Source: DAHVFK01 sp963755395
GTDB taxonomy: Bacteria; Pseudomonadota; Gammaproteobacteria; Burkholderiales; SG8-39
DNA length: 64,000 nt
NCBI GenBank assembly: GCA_963755395.1
Contig: CAVWJJ010000004.1
Span: 372,001 to 436,000, forward strand
Reading direction: 5' to 3'
Below the pieces are notes generated by a model. The model was not told where the DNA came from, made no database searches, and saw nothing but the letters and a program-made list of their open reading frames with translations. This document shows positions 9,043-18,927 of the stretch, piece after piece. The number at the start of each line of letters is the position of its first letter. Positions within the stretch are counted from its first letter, which is position 1. Both the position numbers and the translations under genes were made by a program.

Positions 9043-9959
9043 CAGGCCTTGCCGTCGATGTAGGGCTTGAGCGCGGCGAACACGGCGCGATTAGCCGGGG
9101 CCTCGAGCCCCGCCTCGCGCGCCATGCGCGCCACCGTCCCGGAGAGCCAGGGCACCTCCAGCTTGCCGCCGGCCTCGAGGTCCGCGGCCATCGAGGCGCG
9201 CATCTCCACGGGCAGGCCGTCGGCGAACTTCATCATCTGCGCGACAAAGTCGTCGGCGAGCTTCACGCCCCGCTTTCGGCCCAGGGCCCAGGTTTCGCGC
9301 ATCACCGTCTCGAGCAGCCAGCGCAGGTCCGGATCGGCGCGCACGACGCCGATCGGCTGGCGCGCCACCGTGGTGGTCGCCGAGAGCGCGACCAGAGCCA
9401 CGAACTTCTCCCACAGCACGCGCTCGATGTCTTTCGTGAGCTCGACGTCGATCTTCGACTGCTGGCAGGCGTCGCGGAATTTCTCCGCCACCGTCTGCTG
9501 CGCCGGGATGGTAGGGCCGAAGCGCAGTCGCGCCATTGTTCCCACCTGCACGATGACCCCTGGCTCCGCAATTCGGCCCGAGATGATGGCGGCGCCGCCC
9601 AATACGCGCTCGGGCCCGAGCACTTTGCCGACGCGCTCGATCGATTCGACGCCATTCTGGAAGGGGATCACGACGCCGCCCTTTGCCACCAGGGGACGGA
9701 TGGCCTCGGCGGCGGACTCGGTGTCCCAGAGCTTCACCGCGAACAGCACGACCTCGGCCGCGCCGAGCTCGGAGGGCCTGTCCGACGCCTTTACCTTGAT
9801 CGTGGCGTCGCCCAGCGGGCTTTTCAGCGTCAGGCCGTTGGTCCTCATCGCCTCGAGGTGCTTGCCGCGGGCGACGAAGGACACGTCGTGCCCGGCCTGC
9901 GCCAGCCGGCCGCCGAAGTAGCCGCCAACGCCGCCCGCGCCCATCACTGCGATTTTCAT
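9042..9959 (-). CDS. 2-dehydropantoate 2-reductase family protein (PanE/ApbA)
   Basis: A 305-residue NADPH-dependent reductase of the ketopantoate reductase family. The N-terminal Rossmann motif is MGAGGVGGYFGGRLAQAGHD, followed by FQNGVES, and the C-terminal helical domain carries the conserved lysine region (VLWEKFVALVALSA). PanE makes pantoate for coenzyme A, but many family members act on other 2-keto acids, so the exact substrate is not certain. It sits between the YvlD-like gene and metF, an unusual place within a methyl-cycle operon, with a two-base gap to the former and a one-base overlap with the latter. Confidence 0.85.
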   Translation of the reverse strand: MKIAVMGAGGVGGYFGGRLAQAGHDVSFVARGKHLEAMRTNGLTLKSPLGDATIKVKASDRPSELGAAEVVLFAVKLWDTESAAEAIRPLVAKGGVVIPFQNGVESIERVGKVLGPERVLGGAAIISGRIAEPGVIVQVGTMARLRFGPTIPAQQTVAEKFRDACQQSKIDVELTKDIERVLWEKFVALVALSATTTVARQPIGVVRADPDLRWLLETVMRETWALGRKRGVKLADDFVAQMMKFADGLPVEMRASMAADLEAGGKLEVPWLSGTVARMAREAGLEAPANRAVFAALKPYIDGKA

Positions 9960-9961
9960 GG

Positions 9962-10339
9962 TCAGTCGATCCCTTCCACGTGAATATGCACGCGTCGTCC
10001 GGGAAGCAGCAGCGATGACAGTGCCCAGGACACGATGCTGTAGATGATCGCGCCGAAGAATCCCGCCCAGAAGCCCCCGACGGTGAATCCCCGCAGGTAC
10101 GAGCCGACGAGCCAGAAGAGCAGTCCATTGATGACGAAGATGAACAGACCGAGGCTCAGGATCGTGGCCGGCAGCGTGAGCAGGATAAGGACCGGCCGGA
10201 TGACCGCGTTCACCAGCCCCAGCACCACGGCCGCGACCAGGGCGGTGCCGACGCTGTCGACCTGGATCGACGGCATCAGGTAGGCGACCGTCAGCAGCGC
10301 GAGCGCGTTGATCAGCCAGACAAGCAGGACTCTCAGCAT
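9962..10339 (-). CDS. YvlD-type four-helix membrane protein (phage holin family 4)
   Basis: A 125-residue protein made almost entirely of four transmembrane helices, starting MLRVLLVWLINALALLTVAY and containing the family signature around NAVIRPVLILLTLPATILSL. Members are annotated as phage holin family but are ordinary chromosomal proteins. In betaproteobacteria one often lies between ahcY and metF, as here. Its ATG is two bases past the ahcY stop. The function is not established, so its conserved linkage to SAH removal is the only clue. There is no sign of a prophage. Confidence 0.85.
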   Translation of the reverse strand: MLRVLLVWLINALALLTVAYLMPSIQVDSVGTALVAAVVLGLVNAVIRPVLILLTLPATILSLGLFIFVINGLLFWLVGSYLRGFTVGGFWAGFFGAIIYSIVSWALSSLLLPGRRVHIHVEGID

Positions 10340-10341
10340 CT

Positions 10342-11763
<1,422 letters not shown>

Positions 11764-11776
11764 ATCCGGTCTCCAG

Positions 11777-11812
11777 AAAACAAAGCGCCCGCATCGTTTC
11801 CGATGCGAGCGC
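11777..11812 (-). terminator. Riboswitch-linked intrinsic terminator upstream of ahcY
   Basis: A 12-base-pair hairpin with a four-base loop (stem halves 11801-11812 and 11785-11796) is followed on the minus strand by TTTGTTTT. Its 5' half includes the same GCGCTC (11812-11807) that forms the pseudoknot of the SAH aptamer, so the two structures exclude each other. This makes it the expression platform: the terminator forms when SAH is low. Stem, loop and U-tract are visible; the switching logic follows the known SAH riboswitch class. Confidence 0.75.
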
Positions 11813-11865
11813 AGTTTGATTTAGCTGAGCCTGGTCCCCGGGCGGGGATCGCAGCGCCCCTCAGC
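11807..11865 (-). ncRNA. SAH (S-adenosylhomocysteine) riboswitch aptamer
   Basis: The leader of ahcY reads GCTGAGGGGCGCTGCGA, then a CCCC-GCCC-GGGG apical hairpin, then CCAGGCTCAGC, then AAACTGCGCTC. This matches the SAH riboswitch layout: outer stem GCTGAG/CTCAGC (11865-11860 with 11829-11824), the conserved GGCGCTGCGA core, and a pseudoknot between GGGCGC and the distal GCGCTC (one G-U pair). The class is known in front of ahcY in beta- and gammaproteobacteria and turns the gene on when SAH accumulates. It lies between metK and ahcY. Confidence 0.85.
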
Positions 11866-11872
11866 AGGGCGA

Positions 11873-11878
11873 ATTATA
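11873..11878 (-). promoter_or_regulatory. -10 box of the riboswitch-ahcY transcript
   Basis: A perfect TATAAT on the minus strand lies just after the metK stop codon and about eight bases before the SAH aptamer, the right place to start the ahcY leader. No good -35 box is visible at 16-18 bases, since that DNA is the end of metK. It implies that ahcY has its own promoter rather than relying on metK read-through. Confidence 0.6.
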
Positions 11879-11879
11879 C

Positions 11880-13052
11880 CTAGGCGGCCTGTTTCAGGCG
11901 CCAGCGCCTTGTCGGTCGCTTCCCAGGTGAACTCCGGCTCCTCGCGGCCGAAGTGGCCGTAGGCCGCGGTCTTCTCGTAGATCGGGCGCAGCAGGTCGAG
12001 CATCTGGATGATGCCCTTGGGGCGCAGGTCGAAGTGCTCGCGCACCAGCTCGGCCAGCTTGTCGTCGGACATCTTGCCGGTGCCGTAGGTGGTCGACCAT
12101 GAGCTGAGTCGGCTTGGCCACGCCGATCGCGTAGGCCACCTGCACCAGGCACTTGCGCGGCGAGGCCGGCGGCGACGATGTTCTTCGCCACGTAGCGCGC
12201 GGCGTAGGCGGCCGAGCGGTCGACCTTGGACGGGTCCTTGCCGGAGAACGCGCCGCCGCCGTGCGGCGCGGCGCCGCCGTAGGTGTCGACGATGATCTTG
12301 CGCCCGGTCAGGCCGCAGTCGCCCTGCGGGCCGCCGATCACGAAGCGGCCGGTCGGGTTGACCAGGTACTTGACTGTCGCCCTTGATCAGCTCCTTGGGC
12401 AGCACCGGCTTGATGATCTCCTCGATCACGCGCTTCGGAGAGCTGCTCGTGGCGTCGATGTCCGGGCGAGTGCTGGGTCGAGAGCACCACGGTGTCGATC
12501 GCCTGCGGCTTGCCGTCCACGTAGCGGACGGTGACCTGCGATTTCGCGTCCGGGCGCAGCCAGGGCAGGCGGCCGTCGCTGGCGCAGCTCGCGCCTGGCG
12601 CTCGACCAGCCGGTGCGAGAGGTAGATCGGCAGCGGCATCAGCTGCGGCGTCTCGTCGCAGGCGTAGCCGAACATCAGGCCCTGGTCGCCGGCGCCCTGG
12701 TCGAGGTCGATCGCCGCTGCCTTCGTCCACGCCCTGCGCGATGTCGGGCGACTGCTTGCCGTAGGCCACCATCACCGCGCAGCCCTTGTAGTCGATGCCG
12801 TATTCGGTGTTGTCGTAGCCGATGCGCTTGATGGTGTCGCGCGCGACCTGGCTGTAAGTCGACGTCGCGGCCGTGGTGGTGATTTCGCCCGCCAGCACCA
12901 CCAGGCCGGTCGTTGCACAGCGTTTCCGCCGCGACGCGCGCGTGCGGAGTCCTGCGCTAGAATCGCGTCGAGGATCGCGTCGGAAATCTGGTCGGCGACC
13001 TTGTCGGATGGCCTTCGGAGACCGATTCGGAAGTGAAAAGGAAATCGCTCAT
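11880..13052 (-). CDS. metK: S-adenosylmethionine synthetase, interrupted by many one-base indels
   Basis: Makes SAM from methionine and ATP. The intact protein would be about 385-390 residues. Pieces in successive frames cover the family from FLFTSESVSEGHP through DTIKRIGYDNTEYGIDYKGC, DQGLMFGYACDETPQLMPLP, the IGGPQGDCGLTGRKIIVDTY motif, the GGGAFSGKDPSKVDRSAAY phosphate loop and FDLRPKGIIQMLDLLRPIYE to a final LKQAA. At least a dozen one-base insertions and a couple of deletions separate them. metK is essential and no residues are lost, so I treat these as sequence errors. It is transcribed divergently from the acyltransferase gene; ahcY follows after a riboswitch. Confidence 0.9.
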
Positions 13053-13143
13053 GAGCTTTGCGCCTTTCAAAGAGGCCGCAAGGATATCAAAGAATGACTG
13101 CTTCCCATAGAACCGACGGGATCGGCGCGCTGCGCGCAACGCG

Positions 13144-13991
13144 ATGCCGCTGATCCGATTGCTCGCCGCGCTTCCGTTGCCGCTGCTGCACGCGGCGGGC
13201 GCGCTGCTCGGCTGGGCGGTCTATGCGCTGTCGCCGACCTACCGCCGGCAGCTGCGCGAGAACCTGAGCCGCGCGGGATACCGCGACGCGGCGACCCGGT
13301 CGCGCCGCGATCGCCTCGGCAGGCAAGGGTCTGCTCGAGCTGCCCGCGATCTGGCTGCGCCCGCGCGCAGACGTGCTGCGCTGGGTCAGGCGCATCGACG
13401 GCGAGGCGCTGATCGAAGCCGCGCGCGCGCAGGGGCTGGGTATCGTCTTTCTCACGCCGCACCAGGGCTGCTTCGAGATCACAGCCAAGGTCGCCGCCGA
13501 GCGCTTTCCGATCACCGCGCTCTACCGGCCGCCCAAGCAGCGCTTCATGCAGGCGCTGATCGAGGCCGGGCGCGCCGGTCCCAACCTGCGCCTCGCAACC
13601 GCCGGACTACGCCGGGGTGCGCGAGCTGCTCGGCGCGCTCAAGCGCAGGGAGGCGGTCGGCGTGCTGCCCGACCAGGTGCCGAGCGAAGGCGAGGGCGAG
13701 TGGGTCGATTTCTTCGGCCGGCCGGCCTACACCATGACGCTCGCGGGCCGGCTCGCGCGCCGGCCGGGCAGCGTCACGCTGCTCGCGTTCGGCGAGCGCA
13801 TGGCGCGCGGCAGAGGCTACGTCGTGCATCTGCGGCCGCTGCCGGCGGCGCTGCCGGGAGAATCCGACGCGCGGCGCGTCAACCGCGCGCTCGAGGCGCT
13901 GGTGCGCGAATGCCCGCAGCAGTACCTGTGGGGCTACAACCGCTACAAGCGGCCGCGCGGCGCGCCGCCGCCGCCGCCGGCAGAGGCGTGA
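13144..13991 (+). CDS. Lipid A biosynthesis acyltransferase (LpxL/HtrB family), two frameshifts
   Basis: An inner-membrane acyltransferase that adds a secondary acyl chain to lipid A. The N-terminus (MPLIRLLAALPLPLLHAAGA) is a membrane anchor. The catalytic H-x4-E motif appears as TPHQGCFEIT, followed by ALYRPPKQRFMQ, GVLPDQVPSEGEGEWVDFFG and QYLWGYNRYKRPR, as in the family. The frame changes near 13310 and again near 13605, each explained by one extra base. Net length fits about 281 residues. The stop overlaps the ATG of a second acyltransferase gene, so the two are a tandem pair as is common in betaproteobacteria. Confidence 0.85.
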
Positions 13992-14857
13992 TGCGCGCCC
14001 TGTTCGCCGCCATGTGGCTCGCGCGCCTGCTGCCGGCACGGGCGCTGGCCGGGCTCGGGAATGGGCTCGGCGCGCTTGCTTTCCGGCTGATCGCCGAGCG
14101 GCGCCAGGTCACGCGCACCAACCTCGCCAAGTGCTTTCCGTGGATGCCCGCAGCCGAGCGTGAGCGCCTGGCGCGCGCGCACTTCGGCGCCTGGAGCCGC
14201 AGCTTCGTCGACCACGCGCTGCTGTGGTGGTCGCCACGCGAGGACATCGAACGCCTGGTGCGGGTCGAAGGCCTCGAGCACCTGCGCGCCCTGGGCAGCG
14301 CGCCGGCGATCCTGTTCGTGCCGCACTTCGTCGGGCTCGACGCGGGTTTCGCGCGCCTCGCCTGTGAAATCGACATGGTGAGCATGTACGCGCAGCAGAA
14401 GAACCGGCGCCTGGCCGCGCGCCTGCTCGCGGGGCGCGCGCGCTTCGGGCGCCAGACGCTGGTGTCGCGCCAGGACGGCATCCGGGCCGTGCTCGGCAGC
14501 ATGCGCGAGGGCCGCCCGCTGTACTACCTGCCGGACATGGACTACGGCCCGCGCGGAGCGCTGTTCGTGCCTTTCTTCGGCGTGGCGGCGGCGACCATGC
14601 CGGGCCTGTCGCGCATCGCGCGCGTCACCGGAGCGAAGGTGTTGCCGTGCGTGACGCGTATGCTGCCGCAAGGCGCGGGCTACGTGGTGTCGATCGAGCC
14701 GCCCTGGCGCGATTTCCCGGGCGAGGACCCCGTGGCGGACACCCTGCGCATGAACCAGTACATTGAGCGCAAGGTGCTCGAGGCGCCCGAGCAGTACTTC
14801 TGGATGCACAAGCGCTTCAAGACGCGCCCCGAGGGCGAAGCGCGCTTTTACGCATAG
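13991..14857 (+). CDS. Lipid A biosynthesis acyltransferase (LpxL/LpxM family)
   Basis: A 288-residue second lipid A acyltransferase, intact. The catalytic H-x4-D is seen in FVPHFVGLDAGF near residue 115, followed by the substrate loop YYLPDMDYGPRGALFVPFFG and the C-terminal EQYFWMHKRFKTRP. The ATG overlaps the stop of the first acyltransferase gene, indicating translational coupling. It probably acts at the late Kdo2-lipid IVA acylation steps; chain length and order cannot be predicted. Confidence 0.92.
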   Translation: MRALFAAMWLARLLPARALAGLGNGLGALAFRLIAERRQVTRTNLAKCFPWMPAAERERLARAHFGAWSRSFVDHALLWWSPREDIERLVRVEGLEHLRALGSAPAILFVPHFVGLDAGFARLACEIDMVSMYAQQKNRRLAARLLAGRARFGRQTLVSRQDGIRAVLGSMREGRPLYYLPDMDYGPRGALFVPFFGVAAATMPGLSRIARVTGAKVLPCVTRMLPQGAGYVVSIEPPWRDFPGEDPVADTLRMNQYIERKVLEAPEQYFWMHKRFKTRPEGEARFYA

Positions 14858-14859
14858 AA

Positions 14860-15288
14860 TTGCGGCTCGTGTTCCGCAACCCTGCCAACGAACAGATCCG
14901 CGACCTGCTGGTGCGGGCGCGAACCATTGCGGTGGTTGGGCTTTCGCCCAGACCGGAGCGTCCCAGCCACCGCATCGCGCAGCGCCTGAAGTCCTGGGGC
15001 TACCGCGTGGTCCCGGTGCGGCCTGCGCTGAGCGAAGTGCTGGGCGAGAAGGCCTACTCCCGCTTGGCCGACGTGCCGGGCAGGATCGACCTGGTGAACG
15101 TGTTTCGCGCCGCCGAACAGGTCGGGCCGATCGTCGAGCAGTGCATCGCGCTCTCGCTGCCCGCGATCTGGATCCAGGAGGGCATCGTGAACGAGCCTGC
15201 CGCCGAGCACGCGCGCGCGGCGGGGATGGTCGTGGTGATGGATCGCTGCATTTTGGTCGAATACCGCCGCCTGATGGTGCACGCGTGA
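14860..15288 (+). CDS. CoA-binding domain protein (YccU-like)
   Basis: A 142-residue single CoA-binding Rossmann domain of normal length for the YccU family: TIAVVGLSPRPERPSHRIAQ near the N-terminus, then the GYRVVPVRP strand, DLVNVFRAAEQV and AIWIQEGIVNE. The role of these proteins is not settled. The start may be TTG at 14860 or GTG at 14869. A TAGAAT hexamer at 14855-14860 overlaps the upstream stop codon, so if it is a -10 box the transcript would begin close to the start codon. It overlaps dapF by four bases. Confidence 0.85.
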   Translation: MRLVFRNPANEQIRDLLVRARTIAVVGLSPRPERPSHRIAQRLKSWGYRVVPVRPALSEVLGEKAYSRLADVPGRIDLVNVFRAAEQVGPIVEQCIALSLPAIWIQEGIVNEPAAEHARAAGMVVVMDRCILVEYRRLMVHA

Positions 15289-16100
15289 GCCGCGTCGCGT
15301 TCACCAAGATGGAGGGCGCGGGTAACGATTTCGTCGTGCTGGACGCTACTGCAACGCCGTTCTCGCTCGCGCCCGCGCAGCTGCGCCGCCTCGCCGACCG
15401 GCATTTCGGGGTCGGCTGCGACCAGATCCTGGTGGTCGAGCCGAGCGCGCGCGCGGACGCCGATTTCCGCTACCGCATCTTCAATGCAGACGGCGGCGAG
15501 GTCGAGCAATGCGGCAACGGCGCGCGCTGTTTCGTGCGTTACGTGCACGCGAAGGGCTTGACGGCCAAGCGCGAGATCCGGGTCGAGACCCTGGGCGGCC
15601 TGATCGTGCCGCGCCTCGAGGACGACGGCGAGGTCAGCGTCAACATGGGAGCGCCGGCGCTCGAGTCGCCCCTGGTGCAGGCGCTCGAGGTCGATGGCGT
15701 GCGCCTCGAGCTGGCGATCCTCTCGATGGGCAATCCGCATGCCGTGCAGCAGGTCGACGACGTCGAGCGCGCGCCGGTGACCAGCCAGGGCCCGCTGCTC
15801 GAGCGCCATGCGCGCTTTCCGAACCGCGTCAACGCCGGATACATGCAGGTACGCGACCGCCACCGCATCGCGCTGCGGGTATGGGAGCGCGGCGCGGGCG
15901 AGACGCTCGCCTGCGGCACCGGCGCTTGCGCGGCCGCGGTGTCGGGCATCGCGCGCGGCCTGCTCGATTCGCCGGTGCGGGTGGAGGCAAGCGGCGGAAC
16001 ATTGACCGTGGCTTGGCAGGGCGGCGACAATGCCGTCTGGATGAAGGGCCCGGCGCACAGCGTGTTCGAGGGCTCGATCGACATGGACGAGGCACCATGA
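15285..16100 (+). CDS. dapF: Diaminopimelate epimerase
   Basis: A 271-residue cofactor-independent epimerase converting LL-DAP to meso-DAP for peptidoglycan and lysine. Both catalytic cysteines are present in their motifs: EQCGNGARCF near residue 72 and LACGTGACAAAV near 210. The N-terminal FTKMEGAGNDFVVLD is canonical. The start is GTG at 15285, overlapping the upstream stop as GTGA. Its own stop overlaps the next ATG (ATGA). The dapF-DUF484-xerC order is conserved in proteobacteria. Confidence 0.96.
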   Translation: MSRVAFTKMEGAGNDFVVLDATATPFSLAPAQLRRLADRHFGVGCDQILVVEPSARADADFRYRIFNADGGEVEQCGNGARCFVRYVHAKGLTAKREIRVETLGGLIVPRLEDDGEVSVNMGAPALESPLVQALEVDGVRLELAILSMGNPHAVQQVDDVERAPVTSQGPLLERHARFPNRVNAGYMQVRDRHRIALRVWERGAGETLACGTGACAAAVSGIARGLLDSPVRVEASGGTLTVAWQGGDNAVWMKGPAHSVFEGSIDMDEAP

Positions 16101-16741
16101 ACGCAGAAGAAGTCGCGCAGTTCCTCAGGACCCACCCGCAGTTCTTCGACCAGCACCCGGAGCTACTCGAATCGATCAGCGTGCCGCATCCCTACGGCGG
16201 ACGCGCGATCCCGCTCGCCGAGCGCCAGACCATCACGCTGCGCGAGAAGGTAAAGCTGCTCGAAAGCAAGCTGAGCGAGCTGATCCAGTTCGGCGAGGAG
16301 AACGACGCCATCAGCGAGAAGGTGCATCGACTGGCCGTGGCGCTGGTCGGTGCGCGCGACTTCCCCGAGCTGACCCACGCGCTCTACCGTCATCTGGGCG
16401 AGGATTTCGCGGTGCCGCACCTGGCGCTGCGCGTGTGGGGCAAGTCGGTGCCGGTCGATTTCGACGAGTCGCACGCGGTGACTGCGGCGCAGCGCCAGCA
16501 CGCCGAGGCCATGAGCACGCCTCAATGCGCGGCGATGGTCGACAATCCCTACCTGGAGTGGTTCGGCGAGGCGGCCGCGCACCTGCGCTCGATGGCACTG
16601 GTTCCGCTCGGCCAGGGCGCGGTGTTCGGGCTGCTCGCGCTTGGCAGCGAGGACCCCGAGCGCTTCTTCCCCGAAATGGGGACCATCTTTCTGCGTCGCA
16701 TCGGCGAGCTGTGCGCTGCCGGCGTGGCGGCACGGCTGTAG
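16097..16741 (+). CDS. DUF484 (GAF-like) protein
   Basis: A 214-residue protein of the DUF484 family, which lies between dapF and xerC in many proteobacteria. It opens with the family helix AEEVAQFLRTHPQFFDQHPE, has a short coiled-coil region (LREKVKLLESKLSELIQFGEEN) and a GAF-like C-terminal domain ending SEDPERFFPEMGTIFLRRIGEL. The function is unknown; conserved linkage suggests a part in XerC-related chromosome processing, but this is inference. It is coupled to dapF by ATGA. Confidence 0.88.
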   Translation: MNAEEVAQFLRTHPQFFDQHPELLESISVPHPYGGRAIPLAERQTITLREKVKLLESKLSELIQFGEENDAISEKVHRLAVALVGARDFPELTHALYRHLGEDFAVPHLALRVWGKSVPVDFDESHAVTAAQRQHAEAMSTPQCAAMVDNPYLEWFGEAAAHLRSMALVPLGQGAVFGLLALGSEDPERFFPEMGTIFLRRIGELCAAGVAARL

Positions 16742-16760
16742 CGCGGCGAGGACGCCCCGC

Positions 16761-17679
16761 GTGGCAGAAGCGCTGCCCGCCACGCATCCCGACGCCGCGC
16801 TGGTGCGCGAGCATCTCGAGGCGCTGAGGCATCAGCGCCGGCTCGCTGCCGGTACGCTCAGGAACTACGCACGCGACCTCGCGCTGCTGCTGCGGCTGGC
16901 GCAGGGCGCGCGCCTGGAGGCGATCGAAGGCGTCCAGGTGCGTCGCTTCGTCGCGCAGCTGCACGGCGCGGGCCTTTCGGGCCGCTCGCTCGCGGGAACG
17001 TTGTCGGCCTGGCGCGGGCTGTACCGCTGGCTCGCGCGCCAGCGCGGCTTTCGGCGTCAATCCCTGCCAGGGCGTGCGCGCACCCAGGTCCCCCAAGACG
17101 CTGCCCAAGGCGCTGTCGGTCGAGGCCGCGCAGCGGCTGCTCGAGGTCGCGCCGTCGGCTTCGCCGGCGCTGCTGCGCGACCGGGCGATGTTCGAGCTGA
17201 TGTATTCCTCCGGCCTGCGCCTGGCCGAGCTGGTCGGGCTGGATTTGGGGGAGGGCGCCTCGATCTCGCCCAAGGCGAAGTCACGGTCACGGGCAAGGGC
17301 AGCAAGACGCGCACCGTTCCGGTGGGCGCCCGCGCGCGCGAAGCGCTCGCGCGCTGGCTCGAGGCGCGCGCGCAGCTGGCCACGCCGCAGGAAAGCGCGC
17401 TTTTCGTCGGCGCGCGCGGCGCGCGCATCGCGCCGGCGCATCGTGCGTGCGCGCCTCGCGGCTTGGGCGCGGCGCCAGGGCCTGGACGCACCGCTGCACC
17501 CGCACATGCTGCGCCACACTTTCGCCACCCACGTGCTGCAGTCCTCGCAGGACCTGCGCGCGGTGCAGGAGATGCTCGGCCACTCGAGCATCTCGAGCAC
17601 TCAGGTGTACACGCACCTCGACTTTCAATCGCTGGCGAAGGTATACGACGCGGCCCACCCGCGTGCGCGCAAGAAGTAG
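16761..17679 (+). CDS. xerC: Tyrosine recombinase XerC, three frameshifts
   Basis: A site-specific recombinase resolving chromosome dimers at dif with XerD. The N-terminal SAM-like domain (LRHQRRLAAGTLRNYARDLA) begins from GTG 16761. The catalytic domain shows MYSSGLRLAELVGLD (first Arg), GKGSKTRTVPVG, HMLRHTFATHVLQ, and HSSISSTQVYTHLDF with the nucleophilic Tyr. The frame changes near 17050 (extra T), 17255 (missing C) and 17425 (extra G). Joined, the protein has the usual length of about 305 residues with all catalytic residues retained, so I read these as sequence errors. Confidence 0.88.
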
Positions 17680-17689
17680 GGTGCTCCCG

Positions 17690-18874
17690 ATGCGCCTCTT
17701 TCTGAAGCAGGGCCGCGACCAGTCGCTCAAGCGGCGGCATCCCTGGCTGTTCTCCGGCGCGATCGCGCGCGTCGAGGGCGAGCCGGGACTCGGCGATACG
17801 GTCGAGGTCGTTTCCGCTTCCGGCCAGACGCTGGCACTGGCGGCCTACAGCCCACAATCGCAGATCCGAGCTCGAGTGTGGAGCTTCGACCCGGGCGCCC
17901 GCATCGACGCCGCATTCCTGCGGGCGCGCCTGGCGGGGGCGCTCGCACTGCGCGCTGGGCTGCCGGCGGCGCGGCACAGCAACGCCCTGCGGCTGGTTCA
18001 CGGCGAGTCCGACGGGGTCCCGGGGCTGGTGGTAGACCGCTACGGCGACGTGCTAGTGGCGCAATTCCTCTCCGCTGGCGCCGAGCGCTGGCGCGAAGCG
18101 ATCCTCGACGCGCTCACCGGGCTGACCGGCTGCGAGGCCGTGTACGAGCGATCCGACGCCGAAGTGCGCGCGCTCGAGGGGCTCGAGCCGCGGACCGGCT
18201 TCGCGCGCGGCGACCGTACCGCGGCGCGTTGCGCGATCGTCGAACACGGGCTGACCTTCCACGTCGACGTCGAGCAGGGTCAGAAGACCGGGTTCTTTCT
18301 CGACCAACGAGACAACCGCCAGCGCGTGCGCGCGCTCGCCATGGGACGCGAGGTGCTGGACGGCTTTTGCTATACGGGGGGCTTCGCGCTCGCTGCGCTC
18401 GCGGGCGGCGCCAAGCGCGTGCTGGCGCTCGAGAGCTCGGCCCCGGCGCTCGGGGTTGCGCGCGAGAACCTTGCCGCCAATCAGCTCGACGCGGCGCGCG
18501 TCGAGTGGGTGCAGGCCGACGTCTTCGTGCACCTGCGCGGGCTGCGCGACCGCGGCGCGCGCTTCGGACTGGTGGTGCTCGACCCGCCCAAGTTCGCGCC
18601 CACCGCGGCGCAGGCGAAGAATGCCGCGCGCGCCTACAAGGACATCAATCTGCTCGCGTTCAAGCTGCTCGCGCCGGGCGGGCTGCTGGCAACCTTCTCC
18701 TGCTCCGGCGGCGTGCCGGCGGAGCTGTTTCAGTCGATCGTGGCCGGCGCCGCGGTCGACGCCGGGGTTAGCGGGAAGATACTCGAGCGTTTCGGCGCCG
18801 CTGCCGACCATCCGGTCGCGCTCGAGTTTCCCGAGGGCGATTACCTGAAGGGATTGCTCATCGCGAGAAACTGA
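17690..18874 (+). CDS. rlmI: 23S rRNA (cytosine-C5) methyltransferase, RlmI-like
   Basis: A 394-residue SAM-dependent methyltransferase. An N-terminal PUA-like domain (LKQGRDQSLKRRHPWLFSGA) is followed by the RlmI/YccW middle domain (LVHGESDGVPGLVVDRYGD, KTGFFLDQRDNR) and a Rossmann methyltransferase with VLDGFCYTGGFALAA, VVLDPPKFAPT and the catalytic cysteine region TFSCSGG. RlmI methylates C1962 of E. coli 23S rRNA; the family assignment is secure, the exact site is inferred. It begins 10 bases after xerC. Confidence 0.92.
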   Translation: MRLFLKQGRDQSLKRRHPWLFSGAIARVEGEPGLGDTVEVVSASGQTLALAAYSPQSQIRARVWSFDPGARIDAAFLRARLAGALALRAGLPAARHSNALRLVHGESDGVPGLVVDRYGDVLVAQFLSAGAERWREAILDALTGLTGCEAVYERSDAEVRALEGLEPRTGFARGDRTAARCAIVEHGLTFHVDVEQGQKTGFFLDQRDNRQRVRALAMGREVLDGFCYTGGFALAALAGGAKRVLALESSAPALGVARENLAANQLDAARVEWVQADVFVHLRGLRDRGARFGLVVLDPPKFAPTAAQAKNAARAYKDINLLAFKLLAPGGLLATFSCSGGVPAELFQSIVAGAAVDAGVSGKILERFGAAADHPVALEFPEGDYLKGLLIARN

Positions 18875-18876
18875 GC

Positions 18877-18912
18877 GATACGGGATCTCGCTCGCGTTCG
18901 GTGATCCGTATC
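18877..18912 (+). promoter_or_regulatory. Imperfect dyad upstream of the threonate operon
   Basis: GATACGGGATC (18877-18887) and GATCCGTATC (18903-18912) form a near-perfect inverted repeat with one bulged base and a 15-base centre. It lies in the 53-base gap between rlmI and ltnD, just before a strong GGAGGA Shine-Dalgarno (18916-18921). It could be an operator for the catabolic operon or a weak transcript-end hairpin of rlmI; there is no U-tract. Only the symmetry is directly seen. Confidence 0.4.
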
Positions 18913-18927
18913 TCGGAGGAAAGCGAA

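Noticed and set aside
9962..10339. Phage holin annotation as a sign of a prophage
   Set aside because: The protein is of the YvlD type, found as a chromosomal neighbour of ahcY. No integrase, capsid, lysin or att-like repeats are near.
13053..13143. A SAM riboswitch in the metK leader
   Set aside because: A short imperfect hairpin (TTGCG.CCT/AGGCCGCAA) lies in the leader, but I see none of the conserved cores of the SAM-I, II or III classes.
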